From: Candidatus Photodesmus blepharonis
GTDB taxonomy: Bacteria > Pseudomonadota > Gammaproteobacteria > Enterobacterales > Vibrionaceae
Length of the DNA: 64,000 nucleotides
Direction: 5' to 3'
Assembly: GCF_000731795.2 (NCBI RefSeq)
Contig: NZ_JGVK01000006.1
Span: forward strand, 62,001 to 126,000
The notes under the pieces were generated by a model, which was given only the letters and a program-made list of their open reading frames with translations, searched no databases and was not told the origin of the DNA. Positions 51,855 through 63,932 of the stretch are shown here, piece after piece. Made by a program: the position numbers and the translations under genes. Position 1 is the first letter of the stretch. Each line of letters starts with the position of its first letter.

Positions 51855-52478
51855 TTATTCTAAACTCAATCTCGTTCTCACTGGCTTAAATTTTTTACGA
51901 TATTGATCAATCACACCTTTTTCCTTCAGTACAGCTAAATGGGCTTTAGTCGGATAACCTTTGTGCTTAGCAAAACCAAACTCAGGATACAGTTTGTCGA
52001 GTTCTTGCATATCCTGATCACGAGTAACCTTAGCAACAATGGAGGCGGCACTAACTTCCAATATCTTCGAATCTCCTTTCACTACTGAGATACTATCCAT
52101 CGATAATTTGGGTCCCTTATTACCGTCGATTAATACAAGATCCGGTCTAACACTAAGTGCAAATACGGCTCTCTGCATTGCGATCATCGTCGCTCTAAAA
52201 ATATTTAATTCATCAATCTCACGTGGTGAAGAACGACCGATTGCCCATGCTAGGGATTTTCTTTGAATTTCACGAAATAACATTAAACGTTTTTTATTAG
52301 ACAGCCTCTTAGAATCGTTTAAACCTTCAATTGAATTGTTCGAATCTAGCACAATAGCCGCTGCTACAACATCACCAACTAAACTACCACAGCCTACTTC
52401 ATCAACACCTGCAATAAATCGATATCCCTCAGGATATATAAAAGGTGGAAATATAGCTGTCTCTTTTCTTGTTGCCAT
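51855..52478 (-). CDS. rnhB: Ribonuclease HII with altered GRG motif
   Basis: RNase HII nicks DNA at single embedded ribonucleotides and removes RNA primers. The 207-aa product has the catalytic D26 and E27 (AGVDEVG) and downstream acidic residues ([10 protein letters not shown] and the [11 protein letters not shown] region). The substrate-recognition motif that is normally GRG reads GCG (residues 29-31): the codon is TGT where CGT would encode Arg, a single transition. The next residue, usually Pro, is Ser. The enzyme otherwise looks complete. It sits between lpxB and dnaE. Confidence 0.95.
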   Translation of the reverse strand: MATRKETAIFPPFIYPEGYRFIAGVDEVGCGSLVGDVVAAAIVLDSNNSIEGLNDSKRLSNKKRLMLFREIQRKSLAWAIGRSSPREIDELNIFRATMIAMQRAVFALSVRPDLVLIDGNKGPKLSMDSISVVKGDSKILEVSAASIVAKVTRDQDMQELDKLYPEFGFAKHKGYPTKAHLAVLKEKGVIDQYRKKFKPVRTRLSLE

Positions 52479-52486
52479 AATAATTT

Positions 52487-53626
52487 TTACTGATTGATTA
52501 GAGAGAAAACTGCTTGAACCGCTTTTTTATCAGCACCTTGTTGAAGTAGTTTATGCATATCGTTAAAGCGTTCAATCAGAATATGGTGATTACCTCTTAA
52601 CATGCAGTTCAGAGCAGAAAAAAGAAACTCAGACGAACATCGATCAAGAATATATTCTTTTACTAATTCTTCCCCAGCTAGGATATTCGGTAAAGAAACA
52701 AACTTTGTAATCGCTAATTTTTTCATTAGCCAACCTGTAATCCTACTCATTTTGTAACCAACTACCATCGGCCTTTTAAACAACATACACTCTAAAGCAA
52801 CCGTACCGGAAGTGAGCAATACACCATCTGAAGCAACGATAACATCATATGCTGCGTTCTCAAAAATAAGAAACTGCAACTCAGGCCTAGTAGCTTGCCA
52901 AATTCTTTCAAATTGCTTTCTACGCTTTTGGTTTACAGCAGCCACTATAAAACCAATATCTGGATACTTCCGTTTTATTTTACAACATGCTTCAATAAAT
53001 GGCTGAGCTATTAATTCAACCTCTCTTTCACGACTTCCTGGCATTACTGCTAACCACCGTTTATTACTATTCAGACACAGTTTTTTCTGAGCTTGAAATT
53101 GATCAGATTTCATAGGAATTTTATCAGCAAGAGGATGTCCAATAAACTTACAAGCAATTCGATGTTGATCATAAATTTTTTTTTCAAACGGTAAAATCGT
53201 CAAAACTAAATCTGTAGCAGCAGCGATCTTTAAAATGCGTTTTGATCTCCATGCCCATATTGAAGGACTAACATAATGCACGGTCTTAATTCCAACTTTT
53301 TTCAAAGCAAGCTCAAGTCTTAAATTAAAATCTGGTGCATCAATCCCAATAAAAATATCTGGTGGATTTTGTATGAAGTACTTTACTAGCTCAGCTTTTA
53401 TTTTTAATAGCCTAGGTAAATGACCAATCACTTCAAATAGTCCAATGCTAGCAAGCTCTTCAACATCATATAAAGATTTGCAACCTTGACTAATCATCCT
53501 AGGGCCACCAATACCCACAAATTTCGTGCCAGGGTATTTCTGTTTAACAGCTTTAATAAAACCTTCGCCTAAGTTATCACCTGATAATTCGCCAACAACA
53601 ATACCGATATTTAACAATCCTTCCAT
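52487..53626 (-). CDS. lpxB: Lipid-A-disaccharide synthase LpxB
   Basis: LpxB joins lipid X and UDP-diacylglucosamine to form the lipid A disaccharide at the inner membrane. From ATG 53626, preceded by AAGGTTG, the protein is 379 aa and starts like the family ([20 protein letters not shown]). The 13 residues further upstream in the open frame are not conserved. [12 protein letters not shown] and [11 protein letters not shown] are glycosyltransferase landmarks. It is followed by rnhB after 8 bases. Confidence 0.96.
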   Translation of the reverse strand: MEGLLNIGIVVGELSGDNLGEGFIKAVKQKYPGTKFVGIGGPRMISQGCKSLYDVEELASIGLFEVIGHLPRLLKIKAELVKYFIQNPPDIFIGIDAPDFNLRLELALKKVGIKTVHYVSPSIWAWRSKRILKIAAATDLVLTILPFEKKIYDQHRIACKFIGHPLADKIPMKSDQFQAQKKLCLNSNKRWLAVMPGSREREVELIAQPFIEACCKIKRKYPDIGFIVAAVNQKRRKQFERIWQATRPELQFLIFENAAYDVIVASDGVLLTSGTVALECMLFKRPMVVGYKMSRITGWLMKKLAITKFVSLPNILAGEELVKEYILDRCSSEFLFSALNCMLRGNHHILIERFNDMHKLLQQGADKKAVQAVFSLINQ

Positions 53627-53707
53627 GATCGAAACAACCTTATAATTAGGTAATATAACCCGCAATAAACCATACTAACGGAAACGAAATAAAGTGAAGG
53701 CGTCATC

Positions 53708-54496
53708 TCATCGGATGATGCCTCGAGTAGAATTTTCAATCAACTGAGTGAATAAAGCAATCGAAGGATATTCTTTCGCCATTTCTTCCAGTATAGGCTT
53801 AACTTCGGCAATTCTCTTACCGCTGCGATAAATTTCTTTATATGCTTTACGGATTGCGTAAATTTCCTCTTTTTTAAAACCACGACGCTTTAAACCTTCT
53901 ATATTGATACCAAAGGGCTTGCAATGATTCCCTTGAGCCATAATATATGGTGGAACATCTTGTACAACTACAGAAGCACCACCAATAAAACTGTGTGCCC
54001 CAATTGTACAAAATTGGTGAACTGGCGAAAGAGCGGAAAGAATTGCATAATCTTCAATAGTCACATGACCAGCCAATGTAGCATTATTACCCATAATGAT
54101 GTTGTTGCCTATAATACAATCATGAGCGATATGCACATTAACGCAAAATAAGTTATCATTGCCAATAGTAGTAACCCCATGACCTTGTACTGTACCGCGA
54201 TGCATCTGAACACTCTCTCGGATAATATTTCGGTTACCAATAAGTAAAAGGGTATCTTCACCTTGGTATTTTTTATCTTGACAAACTTCACCAATAACAG
54301 CAAATGGAAAAATACGGTTATTTTTTCCGATAACCGTTGGCCCTTTAATAACAACATGAGACATAACCTCAGTACCTGAACCAATCTCAGCGTTAAATGT
54401 TATATAAGAAAAAGGGCCAACCAGCACATTAGCTCCAATTACTGCACCTTCTTCCACTACCGCATTTGGGTGAATTTTGGCGGTTTTATGAATCAT
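53708..54496 (-). CDS. lpxA: UDP-N-acetylglucosamine acyltransferase LpxA
   Basis: LpxA does the first step of lipid A synthesis. It is 262 aa from ATG 54496, one base after the fabZ stop. The protein is a left-handed beta-helix with hexapeptide repeats through residue about 190 and the catalytic H125 in NVHIAHDC, at the E. coli position. Seven residues upstream in the open frame are not part of the family. Confidence 0.97.
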   Translation of the reverse strand: MIHKTAKIHPNAVVEEGAVIGANVLVGPFSYITFNAEIGSGTEVMSHVVIKGPTVIGKNNRIFPFAVIGEVCQDKKYQGEDTLLLIGNRNIIRESVQMHRGTVQGHGVTTIGNDNLFCVNVHIAHDCIIGNNIIMGNNATLAGHVTIEDYAILSALSPVHQFCTIGAHSFIGGASVVVQDVPPYIMAQGNHCKPFGINIEGLKRRGFKKEEIYAIRKAYKEIYRSGKRIAEVKPILEEMAKEYPSIALFTQLIENSTRGIIR

Positions 54497-54497
54497 A

Positions 54498-54950
54498 TTA
54501 AAACTCTCGGCGAGCACACTTTATTTCAGCAGAACAAACGACATCATTATCAACTTTCGCTAGGCAATTAAATGCAGCAATACCACGACGTTCTTTTACA
54601 AATCGAACCTCGATCATTAATCGATCGCCTGGTGTGACTGGCTTACGGAACCTTGCTTTATCAATACTAGCAAAATAATACAATTCATTATTTGCTGGTA
54701 TACCAAAGGATTTAAAACCCAATAAACCAGTCGCCTGAGCCATTGCCTCAAGAATAAATACACCAGGAAAAACAGGAAGCTGAGGGAAATGACCAAGAAA
54801 CTGGGATTCATTCACTGATACGTTTTTAATAGCTGTCAAATATTTCTTTTCTTGAAAATCTATAACACGATCAATCAATAAAAATGGGTAACGATGCGGA
54901 AGAAGATCCTGAATCTCAGTGATATCCATCGTTTTCTTTTTAGTAATCAA
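54498..54950 (-). CDS. fabZ: 3-hydroxyacyl-ACP dehydratase FabZ
   Basis: FabZ dehydrates 3-hydroxyacyl-ACP in fatty-acid elongation, competing with LpxA/LpxD for substrate. The open frame extends to 55100, which would overlap lpxD. I place the start at TTG 54950, with AGGA 8 nt upstream. This gives 150 aa, and H54 ([11 protein letters not shown]) and E68 fall exactly at E. coli numbers. An ATG at 54929 is the alternative. Sits between lpxD and lpxA as usual. Confidence 0.93.
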   Translation of the reverse strand: MITKKKTMDITEIQDLLPHRYPFLLIDRVIDFQEKKYLTAIKNVSVNESQFLGHFPQLPVFPGVFILEAMAQATGLLGFKSFGIPANNELYYFASIDKARFRKPVTPGDRLMIEVRFVKERRGIAAFNCLAKVDNDVVCSAEIKCARREF

Positions 54951-55044
54951 AGCGATATTCCTATATAAATCAAAAATTATTAACTGCGCAAAATATACAA
55001 AAAAAGACCCGCCATCTTGCGAGCCTTTAGAAAAAGAATCAGAA

Positions 55045-56082
55045 CTAAGATTTCTTTCCCTGTTCTTCAAATAATCTTTCAACCCTTTTAATGCGCTCAT
55101 TCATTTCATTAATACGATGAACTAGGGTCGCTGTTTTACGCCACTTTTTATTAGGCTGCAAAGGAACGCCAGATGAATACACACCTTTTTCAGAAATTCC
55201 TCGCATTACCATACTCATACCCGTAATTGTCACATCATCAGCAATTTTAATGTGCCCATTAATTACACTTCCTCCCCCGATTGTGCAATGCTTTCCTATA
55301 ATGGTACTTCCAGCGATAATTGTACCACCAGCAATTGCTGTACCATATCCAACGTGTACGTTATGTGCAATTTGTAATTGGTTGTCGAGAACAACATTAT
55401 CTTCAATAACTGTATTATCTAATGCACCACGATCAATCGTTGTACAAGCGCCAATCTCAACTCGATTTCCAATATGAACCGCACCAATCTGGGGGATTTT
55501 AATCCATTCACCGCTCTCATTCGCATAACCAAACCCATCCGCCCCTACAACAGCACCAGACTGAATTAAACAATTCTTCCCAACAATGACTCCATGATAC
55601 AGAGTAACATTAGCCCACAGCCTAGTATCACTACCAATTTTAGCGTTTTTACCGATAAAGCAACCCGCCCCGATTACAGCGTTATCGCTAATCTCAACAC
55701 CTAACTCAATCACTGAGTTTGCCCCAACGGAAACATTAGCTCCTAACTTAGCACTTTTGGATATAACAGCAGAACTTGAAATACCTTCTTCTGGTTTTGG
55801 AGTAGTATCTAAAACTTGCGCTATTTTCGCGAAGGCTACATATGGATCAGTAACAACCAACAAATTTCCTTTACAATTCGCTAGTTGCGCCCCTTTTTCA
55901 ACTATCACAATCCTAGCTTTACAGTCTTTTAAATACTTAGCATACTTAGGATTAGATAAAAAGGTTACACTCTCTTCTCCTGCTTTATCTATTGCCGACA
56001 CTGATGTTACGATTAAATGAGGATCACCAAGTAACACCCCTCCAGTAATACAGGCCAATTCGGCTAAAGTCAACTTCGTCAT
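55045..56082 (-). CDS. lpxD: UDP-3-O-(3-hydroxymyristoyl)glucosamine N-acyltransferase LpxD
   Basis: LpxD adds the third acyl chain of lipid A. The 345-aa product has an N-terminal uridine-binding domain, a hexapeptide beta-helix (about residues 100-310) with the catalytic region [13 protein letters not shown], and a C-terminal helix. It starts 11 bases after skp. Length and motif are family-normal (341 aa in E. coli). Confidence 0.96.
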   Translation of the reverse strand: MTKLTLAELACITGGVLLGDPHLIVTSVSAIDKAGEESVTFLSNPKYAKYLKDCKARIVIVEKGAQLANCKGNLLVVTDPYVAFAKIAQVLDTTPKPEEGISSSAVISKSAKLGANVSVGANSVIELGVEISDNAVIGAGCFIGKNAKIGSDTRLWANVTLYHGVIVGKNCLIQSGAVVGADGFGYANESGEWIKIPQIGAVHIGNRVEIGACTTIDRGALDNTVIEDNVVLDNQLQIAHNVHVGYGTAIAGGTIIAGSTIIGKHCTIGGGSVINGHIKIADDVTITGMSMVMRGISEKGVYSSGVPLQPNKKWRKTATLVHRINEMNERIKRVERLFEEQGKKS

Positions 56083-56093
56083 AATTATTGATG

Positions 56094-56600
56094 CTATTTC
56101 AATATTTTGATTACTTTTTCAGAAATATCATACTCAGACTTAGCGTAAGATAGCGCCTTTACATCAATAATTAGATCATAGTTTTCTTCCTTTGCCACTT
56201 TTTTTACTGCGTCTTGAATCACTTCAAATAATTTTTTTTTCTCTTCTACCTCACGAAGAGCAGACGCTTTTTCTAGCGCTTGTGCTTTAATCTTATATTT
56301 ACTATCTAATTGACTAATTTCAATACGCAGTCTCTCCGTTTCATCTAAACTGAGCAATTCAGCATCACGTTTCAATTTTTCGATTTTAATCTTCAAATCC
56401 AATTGAATTGTTTCTAATTCGGCTACCTTGTCCTTAAACTCTTCCTGCATTTGCCTAAGTATAATTTCACGCTGTGGTAAAACGTGAAAAACCTTTCCAG
56501 TGTTGATGTAAGCTAATTTTTGCGAAGCTTGAACAACTATACTAAGGAGAAAGCAAACCAAAACAAAACTAACATGAGTAATTTCGATTATTTTTTTCAA
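56094..56600 (-). CDS. skp: Periplasmic chaperone Skp (OmpH)
   Basis: Skp holds unfolded outer-membrane proteins in the periplasm for BamA. The start is TTG at 56600, preceded by AGAAGG 9 nt upstream, overlapping the bamA end; this gives 168 aa with a signal peptide ([24 protein letters not shown]) before [12 protein letters not shown]. The open frame further upstream runs inside bamA and is not used. The remainder is a coiled-coil rich in Lys/Glu (residues about 50-130), as in the family. Confidence 0.9.
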   Translation of the reverse strand: MKKIIEITHVSFVLVCFLLSIVVQASQKLAYINTGKVFHVLPQREIILRQMQEEFKDKVAELETIQLDLKIKIEKLKRDAELLSLDETERLRIEISQLDSKYKIKAQALEKASALREVEEKKKLFEVIQDAVKKVAKEENYDLIIDVKALSYAKSEYDISEKVIKILK

Positions 56601-56613
56601 AATATATTTCCTT

Positions 56614-59019
56614 CTAAAAAGCTTTACCGATAGTAAAAGTGAAAAATTCTTTATCATCGCTTTCATAAATTCGAATTGGTTTTGCTAATGAGAACACTAA
56701 AGGTCCTATTGGTGACATCCATTGAAGTGAAGCACCGTATGAAACACGATAACTCAATGGATCCGAATAATCATAATATTGATTACCATGGTCAGCACCG
56801 AAATCACGATAATCGAACTCAGTATCCCAAACACTCGCGGCATCAATAAAAACACTAGTTCGGACTTGGTTGCGAATTTCAGTCGATATAAATGGCATCG
56901 GTACGATCAATTCTAAACTAGCCAAAGCAATAGCATTACCTCCAACTGAATCATTAGTTGAAATATCAAATCCATTGTTTGAGTTTGAATAATCGCGATA
57001 TACTGCTTTTGGACCCACAGAATTTGAAGAAAAACCACGTAAGGTAGTAAATCCCCCTGCGTAATAATTTTCATAGAATGGAAACAAATTATCTTGTCCA
57101 TCTGTTTCTCCATAACCATTACCATAACCAATACGACCGCGCATTAAAAATGCAAATTCTTGTCCTCTACTCAACGGAATATACTGTCTAATATCATACT
57201 GCACCTTAAAGTATTGAATATCAGAACCAGGCAATGTCATTTTATAAAATATACGTTGATAATTACCTGAAGTTGGAAAATAAGTGCTATTTAGCTTATT
57301 TCGTGTCCAAGAGATATTGATGTCGAAATCATTAATGTTTAAAGAACCATAAGAATCAATATGACCAGCTTGTGAAACTAGAAACTGCTCCACTTGAAAG
57401 TAAGAGGGTAAGTCACCAATTCTGCTATGAATATATCCCATTCCAAATTCAAAAAAATTAAGTTCGTTAAATGGGAATCCCCATGTGAAGTTGGCACCAT
57501 AACTTTCGTTTGTATAGTCAACAATACCAGCTTCAAATGCTTCAAATTCATTATAAAAAATCTTACCACCTAAACTAATACCATCTAAATTTAAAAATGG
57601 GTCTCGATAGTCTAAAGTAATATTCTTCTGATAATCGTTAATCATGGCGTTGACGCCAACACGGTTTCCAGAACCCAAAAAGTTATTTTGCTGTAAACCA
57701 ATTTGGAAACTTAAACCAGATTCAGTACCATAACCGACCCCTAAGTTAATACTACCCGAATTAGCTTCCTTGACGCTGTAAACCAGATCTACCTGATCTT
57801 CGCTATCCGAAACACGTACAATTTGCACATTCACGCTTTCAAAAAAACCAAGACGATTAAGACGTATTTTACCCATATCAACTAATTTAGCATCTAACCA
57901 ACTACCCTCCATTTGACGCATTTCCCGACGAAGAACTTCATCTTTAGTCAAATGATTTCCAATAAAATGAATATTGCGTACATAAATACGATTACCTGTT
58001 TGAACACTAACAATTAAGGATACCTCATCAGTTTGACTGTCAAATTCTGGAACAGTACTAACTTGAGGATAGGCATAACCCACCTCACCAAGTATACGTT
58101 TAATATCTTCTTCAAGACGCGTTACTAAGGAAGAATTATAGTACTCTCCTTTCTCAAAAGGTACCATAGTTTGAAACTCCTCTTCTCTGCCAAGCAATGC
58201 ACCCTGAAATTTCACATCCTTAACCACATATGGCGAACCTTCATTAAGCCATAAAGTGATATAAACACCTTTTTTATCAGGAGAGATGGATACCTGAACT
58301 GAATTCACTTGAAATTTTAAGTAACCGCGATCTAAATAGAAAGATTTTAAAGCTTCAATATCACTAACTAAAACCCGTTTCTGGTACGTATTATCAGATA
58401 AAAAATTCCACCAAGAAGCATTGGAATTGAGTTTAAATTGACTTAATAACTCTTTATCACTGAAAATTTCATTTCCAATAAAATTGATCTGCTGAATCTT
58501 TGCAGATAACCCTTCTTCAAAAACAAATGTTAAGTCAGAACGATTATAAGATAAAGGCTTTACAACTACCTCAACTGTAGCATTATACTTACCGACACTA
58601 TAGTAAAAGTCTTCAACTTCTTTCTCAATGTTTGAGAGGGTCGCTTGCTCTAAAACCGCACCAACACGCACACCAAAAGTATCCAAACTATATCGAAGTT
58701 GTTCTTCTTTTATTACTTTATTACCAAGAAAAGAAATACTTGCTATCGTTGGACGTTCTTTAACTAAGATAATTAACGCATTATTATCGCGTAGAACTTT
58801 GATGTCTTCAAAATCACCTAATGCGTAAAGACTCCTAATAATGTTAGCTGCATCCTGAACATTAATGTTAGCGCCAATCTGAATGGGAATTTTTGATATT
58901 ACTTCATCAAATTGAACACGATGTAAACCTTCAATTCTAATATCTTGAACTACAAAGCTTTCAGCATTATCCGCTAGCACGCTTGTTGCAAACAACACCA
59001 TCAGTACAATATTTTTCAT
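56614..59019 (-). CDS. bamA: Outer membrane assembly factor BamA
   Basis: BamA is the outer-membrane insertase. The 801-aa protein has a signal peptide (cleavage near residue 16, after SVLA), five POTRA domains (about 20-420) and a beta-barrel with the LRGF loop-6 motif (in GGFTTLRGFSSNS) and a C-terminal Phe. The gene lies between rseP and skp, the conserved order. Confidence 0.97.
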   Translation of the reverse strand: MKNIVLMVLFATSVLADNAESFVVQDIRIEGLHRVQFDEVISKIPIQIGANINVQDAANIIRSLYALGDFEDIKVLRDNNALIILVKERPTIASISFLGNKVIKEEQLRYSLDTFGVRVGAVLEQATLSNIEKEVEDFYYSVGKYNATVEVVVKPLSYNRSDLTFVFEEGLSAKIQQINFIGNEIFSDKELLSQFKLNSNASWWNFLSDNTYQKRVLVSDIEALKSFYLDRGYLKFQVNSVQVSISPDKKGVYITLWLNEGSPYVVKDVKFQGALLGREEEFQTMVPFEKGEYYNSSLVTRLEEDIKRILGEVGYAYPQVSTVPEFDSQTDEVSLIVSVQTGNRIYVRNIHFIGNHLTKDEVLRREMRQMEGSWLDAKLVDMGKIRLNRLGFFESVNVQIVRVSDSEDQVDLVYSVKEANSGSINLGVGYGTESGLSFQIGLQQNNFLGSGNRVGVNAMINDYQKNITLDYRDPFLNLDGISLGGKIFYNEFEAFEAGIVDYTNESYGANFTWGFPFNELNFFEFGMGYIHSRIGDLPSYFQVEQFLVSQAGHIDSYGSLNINDFDINISWTRNKLNSTYFPTSGNYQRIFYKMTLPGSDIQYFKVQYDIRQYIPLSRGQEFAFLMRGRIGYGNGYGETDGQDNLFPFYENYYAGGFTTLRGFSSNSVGPKAVYRDYSNSNNGFDISTNDSVGGNAIALASLELIVPMPFISTEIRNQVRTSVFIDAASVWDTEFDYRDFGADHGNQYYDYSDPLSYRVSYGASLQWMSPIGPLVFSLAKPIRIYESDDKEFFTFTIGKAF

Positions 59020-59035
59020 CGCAATACTAAATATA

Positions 59036-60397
59036 TCATAACCGGTTTAAATCGTTCAGAATCGCTATAATCGTTAGAGAAAAAATAATGGCTCCACCAA
59101 TATAGTGTCCTATTTTTTGCGTATTTTCGGATAATGGTCGGCGAATAACTGCTTCTATGGACAAAAAGAGCAAATGACCACCATCTAGCATAGGAAATGG
59201 TAACAGATTGATAACAAATAAATTAATGCTCATTAAGGCCAAAAAACTAAGAAAATATACAAAACCGTAAGCAGCTGTTACTCCTGCACTTTGAGCAATT
59301 GATATCGGACCGCTGAGATTATCTAGACCAATATCTCCAATGATAAGCTTCTTGAGGATACCAATTGTTAAACTAAACACCTGCTTCGTCTTTTCTATCG
59401 ATTTTAAAATAGACTGAATAGCACTATATCTTTGTTCGAACCTATGGCTTTCAGGCCATTCTGCAATTTTAGGAACAATTCCGGCAAAACCTACTATTTC
59501 TCCTTGATTATTTTTTTTACCATCCGGTATTAAAGCCAATTTCAGTATTTCACCATCCCTCTCAATGGTAAGTGACAGAGTTTGATTTGGATGCAACTCT
59601 ATCATCCTAACTACTCTATTCCAATTATGATGAATTGATAATCCATTAATTGAAAGCAATGTATCTCCAACTCTTAATCCTGCTTTGTCGCCTGCTCCAC
59701 CTTTAGAAACACTAAGCAAGGTAACTAAAACTTTTGGCATATAAGGAACAAAACCAAGAGATTCCATAACAGATTTTTCTCCTGCTCCAAAGTTCCATGA
59801 ACTCAAATCTAGTATTTTACGTTCCTTAAGATCAATCTCATTCATAGAGCGAACTGTCAAAGCTACTCGTTCATTACCAACATGTGAAATCAACTCAACA
59901 TTGACCGATTCCCAATCTTCGGTTCTTTTATCTGAAATAGCAATGATTTCCATACCTGACTTTAATCCAGCATCGGCAGCAATCGACACAGGCTCAACAC
60001 TACCAATGATAGGCTTAACAGCTGGAATACCAACTAAAAATACCAACCAGTAAGCAAATATAGCAAAAACAAAGTTCAATGCTGGTCCTGCGGCTACAAT
60101 CATAGCTCGTTTCCATAAAGTCTTTTTATCAAAAGCAACATGATAGTTTTTTGGTTTCAGCTTATGAACTCGACTGTCGAGCATTTGAACATATCCACCC
60201 AAAGGAATTATAGAAAGGGTATACTCTGTACCATCTTTGCCTATTTTTTTAAAAATAGATCTACCTAAACCAATAGAAACTTTTTCTATTTTAACACCAA
60301 AATAGCGTGCTACTGTAAAGTGACCGAACTCATGCACTATGACTAAAATCCCTAATGCAATAACAAATGATGCAACATTCCAAAATATATTTGTCAT
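59036..60397 (-). CDS. rseP: RIP zinc protease RseP
   Basis: RseP is the site-2 protease that cleaves RseA to release sigma-E. The start is ATG 60397, overlapping the dxr stop (ATGA); an ATG five codons upstream is not family-like. The 453-aa product has the zinc motif HEFGH (H22, E23, H26), two PDZ domains (about 115-200 and 210-290), and the LDG motif in [11 protein letters not shown] near the C-terminus. About four membrane segments. Confidence 0.96.
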   Translation of the reverse strand: MTNIFWNVASFVIALGILVIVHEFGHFTVARYFGVKIEKVSIGLGRSIFKKIGKDGTEYTLSIIPLGGYVQMLDSRVHKLKPKNYHVAFDKKTLWKRAMIVAAGPALNFVFAIFAYWLVFLVGIPAVKPIIGSVEPVSIAADAGLKSGMEIIAISDKRTEDWESVNVELISHVGNERVALTVRSMNEIDLKERKILDLSSWNFGAGEKSVMESLGFVPYMPKVLVTLLSVSKGGAGDKAGLRVGDTLLSINGLSIHHNWNRVVRMIELHPNQTLSLTIERDGEILKLALIPDGKKNNQGEIVGFAGIVPKIAEWPESHRFEQRYSAIQSILKSIEKTKQVFSLTIGILKKLIIGDIGLDNLSGPISIAQSAGVTAAYGFVYFLSFLALMSINLFVINLLPFPMLDGGHLLFLSIEAVIRRPLSENTQKIGHYIGGAIIFSLTIIAILNDLNRL

Positions 60398-61608
60398 AAG
60401 GATCGCCCACATATGATTTCGTGTGCTAAGCGGCGGGACATTTCATCTAACTCAAATAACGTTTCTAACGTATGAGAGGAATATGATGAGTGAGTATCAA
60501 TTGCGCAAACTCTAGACATAACAAGTTCGTTAACTAATGCAATATCTGTAAATCGTAATCGCTTATTTAAAAATGCATCAACAGTAATTTCATTTGCAGC
60601 ATTAAGAACAGTGGTTAAATGCTGTCCTTCAGAACATGCATCTATAGCAAGCTTCAAACATGGATAACGAGCATAATCAGGTTCGATAAAAGTTAATTCT
60701 CTCATTTTAGAAAAATCAAGAGTAACCGCACCTACATCCACCCGTTTAGGATAAAACAAAGCTAGCCCAATTGGAATCGCCATATCTGATTTTCCCATTT
60801 GAGCAAGCACTGAACCATCTCGATACTGGACCATTGAGTGAATAATAGATTGAGGATGAATAATAACCTTTAATTGAGATTGAGAAGCATTGAATAACCA
60901 CTTAGCTTCAATAAACTCTAAACCTTTATTCATCATAGTTGCAGAGTCTACTGAAATTTTTTTTCCCATAGACCAATTAGGATGCTTAAGCGCTTGCGTT
61001 GGAGTCATATTTTTTAAAGCAGCTAAACTAGTATAACGAAAAGGACCACCAGAAGCTGTCAATAAAATTTCCTGAACACCATAAGTTTCCAAATCACAAG
61101 AACCTAGCTTAGTCTGAAGATCATTTGGCAAACACTGAAAAATCGCACTATGCTCACTGTCCACAGGTAAAAGCTCAGCACCATATTGACTGACAGCATC
61201 CATAAATAATCGCCCAGACATCACTAGGGCTTCTTTATTCGCAAGTAATATTCTCTTCCCTGCTCTTACTGCTGCCATAGTTGGAATCACACCTGAAACA
61301 CCAACAATTGCAGCCATTACAATATCAACTTCATCGATTGAAGCTACATAACACATACCTTCTGTTCCAGATAAAACCTCGGTATTCAATTCAAAAGAAG
61401 CTAATTCTTTTTTAAGTAAAAAAGCTGCATTGTCACTAGACATCACGGCATACCTAGGCTTCCACTTCAAACAAAATTGCAACATTTTTTGTACATTTGT
61501 GTCAGCTACTAAAGCAAAAATAGAGAAATGTTGTAGATTTTTTTCTACTACTTCTAAAGTTTTGGAACCTATGGAACCAGTCGCGCCAAGGATTGTTAAC
61601 TTATTCAT
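60394..61608 (-). CDS. dxr: 1-deoxy-D-xylulose-5-phosphate reductoisomerase Dxr
   Basis: Dxr makes 2-C-methyl-D-erythritol 4-phosphate in the MEP isoprenoid pathway. The 404-aa product begins with NADPH-binding GATGSIG (residues 8-14). D150 and E152 ([11 protein letters not shown]) bind the metal, with a third acidic ligand in [10 protein letters not shown]. Coupled to rseP by a 4-base overlap. Isoprenoid made here feeds the UppS product encoded two genes upstream. Confidence 0.97.
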   Translation of the reverse strand: MNKLTILGATGSIGSKTLEVVEKNLQHFSIFALVADTNVQKMLQFCLKWKPRYAVMSSDNAAFLLKKELASFELNTEVLSGTEGMCYVASIDEVDIVMAAIVGVSGVIPTMAAVRAGKRILLANKEALVMSGRLFMDAVSQYGAELLPVDSEHSAIFQCLPNDLQTKLGSCDLETYGVQEILLTASGGPFRYTSLAALKNMTPTQALKHPNWSMGKKISVDSATMMNKGLEFIEAKWLFNASQSQLKVIIHPQSIIHSMVQYRDGSVLAQMGKSDMAIPIGLALFYPKRVDVGAVTLDFSKMRELTFIEPDYARYPCLKLAIDACSEGQHLTTVLNAANEITVDAFLNKRLRFTDIALVNELVMSRVCAIDTHSSYSSHTLETLFELDEMSRRLAHEIICGRSL

Positions 61609-61666
61609 AGAGTAAGAATAACCATAATTTTTTTTTAGACAGACAACAACACAGTACCTATCTAAC

Positions 61667-62512
61667 TTAAAATATAAAGTACAGAAGAGTAAATACTGGA
61701 AAAGCAGCAGTTAGGCTATCAATTCGATCTAAAACGCCACCATGACCAGGAATCATATTGCCGCTATCTTTAATACCCGAAACGCGTTTAAACATACTTT
61801 CGACAAGATCGCCAAAAACTGAAATGACCACGGTAACCAAAATAATTAACATCATAGACATAGGACTTGAAAACTCAATCTCAAACCACTGGGCAAGAAA
61901 CCAAGAAGCTATCCCTGCTGTAATGATACCACAAAGCAAGCCTTCAATCGTTTTGTTTGGACTGACTGATGGTGCCATTTTTCTTTTCCCCATACTTTTT
62001 CCGGCGAAGTAAGCTCCGCTGTCAACCAACCAGACAATAAGACACACAAACAACACAAGCTTAGCTCCATGGTAAGGAGAGGTTTCTGTACTTTCTGCTC
62101 TCAACAATAGCACACTCCAGAAAAATGGAATTAGAGTCAGAATTCCAAACAAATGATGCAAAATTTTTGAACCTTGCCAAAACTTGCTTGAGTGAGGATA
62201 TGTAACGGTTAACCCGCTAGCAGCTAACCACCATATCACTCCGATGGCGAGAACTAGATAGCGAACAGAAAGTTGGGCGTTAAAACTAACTGAATCAAAA
62301 GAAATAAGCAAAAAGCTGAAACTGCTAATAATCACAACTGCTGGCATAAGTGCTATAAATCGAAATTCCTCTTCAACAAATTGAGTCCACTCCCAAAAAC
62401 CAACTAATGTTATAATTGCTAAAGTTGTTACAAACGCAAACAAAGGAAGTACAAATATTCCTAGTATCACCAACGGAACTAAAACAAGTGCAGTAACAAT
62501 TCTTTGTTTCAA
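61667..62512 (-). CDS. cdsA: Phosphatidate cytidylyltransferase CdsA
   Basis: CdsA makes CDP-diacylglycerol for phospholipids. The 281-aa protein has about seven membrane helices and the family signature [20 protein letters not shown] followed by LDR. The start is TTG at 62512, with AGAGGG 9 nt upstream, aligning with the family N-terminus ([13 protein letters not shown]). Downstream is dxr after 58 bases. Confidence 0.95.
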   Translation of the reverse strand: MKQRIVTALVLVPLVILGIFVLPLFAFVTTLAIITLVGFWEWTQFVEEEFRFIALMPAVVIISSFSFLLISFDSVSFNAQLSVRYLVLAIGVIWWLAASGLTVTYPHSSKFWQGSKILHHLFGILTLIPFFWSVLLLRAESTETSPYHGAKLVLFVCLIVWLVDSGAYFAGKSMGKRKMAPSVSPNKTIEGLLCGIITAGIASWFLAQWFEIEFSSPMSMMLIILVTVVISVFGDLVESMFKRVSGIKDSGNMIPGHGGVLDRIDSLTAAFPVFTLLYFIF

Positions 62513-62537
62513 GCTAATGAACCCTCTTAATTTTCCA

Positions 62538-63275
62538 TCAACTTATTTGTTCATCAGTACAACCAAAGCGTCTTTCACGATCAACAAACCACGTTACTGC
62601 CTCAATTAAACTATCTTCTCCAAAGTCTGGCCAACAAATCGGTATAAAGTATATTTCTGCATATGCCAACTGCCAAAGCACAAAGTTACTGATCCTACAT
62701 TCACCACTAGTCCTGATCAACAAATCAACCTCAGGTATATTTGATGTAGCTAGGTGATTCGTGATCAAATTCTCATCAATATCTGACGGTTGAAGCTCCT
62801 CAGATTGAACTTTAATGGCGATCTTTTTCATTGCTTCTGTAATATCCCACTTACCACCATAATTTGCCGCAATGTTTATCACCATCCCAGTATTCATCGC
62901 TGTCATTTGCTCAGCCTGAGCCATCTTTTTTTGCAAGTTCTCATTAAAGCGACTCTTATCGCCAATGATACGAAGACAAAAATTATTTTTATGTAATTTT
63001 TTTACTTCCGTGGAAAGAACTGTAACAAACAATCCCATTAATACCGCTACCTCTTCTTCAGGCCTACGCCAATTTTCACTACTAAACGCAAACAAAGTGA
63101 CTACACTAATTCCTAATTTAGCAGCAGCCGAAATTGTTTTTCGAACTGCTTCTACACCATTTTTATGACCAAAAATACGAGGCTTTCCCTGTGCTTTAGC
63201 CCAACGACCGTTTCCGTCCATAATGATTGCGACATGCTTAGGCAAAGCTTTGACAGAAAATCTGGAGTATTGCAT
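62538..63275 (-). CDS. uppS: Undecaprenyl diphosphate synthase UppS
   Basis: UppS builds the C55 carrier for peptidoglycan and O-antigen. The 245-aa cis-prenyltransferase has the catalytic D20 in [22 protein letters not shown], and the C-terminal [16 protein letters not shown] segment. It is followed by cdsA after 25 bases. Confidence 0.97.
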   Translation of the reverse strand: MQYSRFSVKALPKHVAIIMDGNGRWAKAQGKPRIFGHKNGVEAVRKTISAAAKLGISVVTLFAFSSENWRRPEEEVAVLMGLFVTVLSTEVKKLHKNNFCLRIIGDKSRFNENLQKKMAQAEQMTAMNTGMVINIAANYGGKWDITEAMKKIAIKVQSEELQPSDIDENLITNHLATSNIPEVDLLIRTSGECRISNFVLWQLAYAEIYFIPICWPDFGEDSLIEAVTWFVDRERRFGCTDEQIS

Positions 63276-63374
63276 AGGAATGGTTTAGTAAAAATCAAAC
63301 ATCCAAATAACAACAAATAGCAAGTTAATATAGAACATAGAATACTGCAAAACCTTCAATTAAAGTTTAAATTC

Positions 63375-63932
63375 TTAAACTTCCATCAAATCCTTCTCTT
63401 TCAGAATTAAAACTGTATCAATTTTCTTTACTGCTAAATCTGTCATTTTTTGAATCTTTTCTTGCGTTTTGTGATCTACATCTTCTGAGATCTTTCTATC
63501 TCTCAGCAAAACTTTAAGATCACTATTTGCCTCACGGCGAATGTTACGGATAGCTATACGGGTATTTTCGGCTTCGCTGCGAACAAGCTTAACTAAATGT
63601 TTACGGCGCTCTTCAGTTAGTGGAGGAAGCGGCACGCGTACAGTTGTACCAGAAGACATCGGATTTAAACCCAATTCTGATTCCAAGATTGCTCTTTCTA
63701 CCTTTACAATTAAATCCTTATCAAAAACTGTAATTGTAAGTGTACGCGAATCTTCAGCAACAATATTACCAACCTGATTCAAAGGTACGACAGCACCATA
63801 GTATTCGATAGAAATTCCAAAGAGAAGGCTGGGATGCGCACGCCCCGTACGAATCTTAGCAAGTTTATCTTTCAGTGTTTCCACGCTTTTTTCCATGCGT
63901 TCTTGCGTATTATTTTTGATTTTATTAATCAC
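63375..63932 (-). CDS. frr: Ribosome recycling factor
   Basis: RRF with EF-G splits post-termination ribosomes. The 185-aa helical product matches the family throughout ([34 protein letters not shown]). The start is GTG at 63932, a common choice for frr in vibrios. pyrH, tsf and rpsB, expected upstream, lie outside the window. About 99 bases separate it from uppS. Confidence 0.97.
   Translation of the reverse strand: MINKIKNNTQERMEKSVETLKDKLAKIRTGRAHPSLLFGISIEYYGAVVPLNQVGNIVAEDSRTLTITVFDKDLIVKVERAILESELGLNPMSSGTTVRVPLPPLTEERRKHLVKLVRSEAENTRIAIRNIRREANSDLKVLLRDRKISEDVDHKTQEKIQKMTDLAVKKIDTVLILKEKDLMEV

Noticed and set aside
54951-55100. 50 extra N-terminal codons on fabZ
   Set aside because: They overlap lpxD, are not conserved, and the TTG at 54950 with an AGGA site gives family-length protein with H54/E68 at standard numbers.
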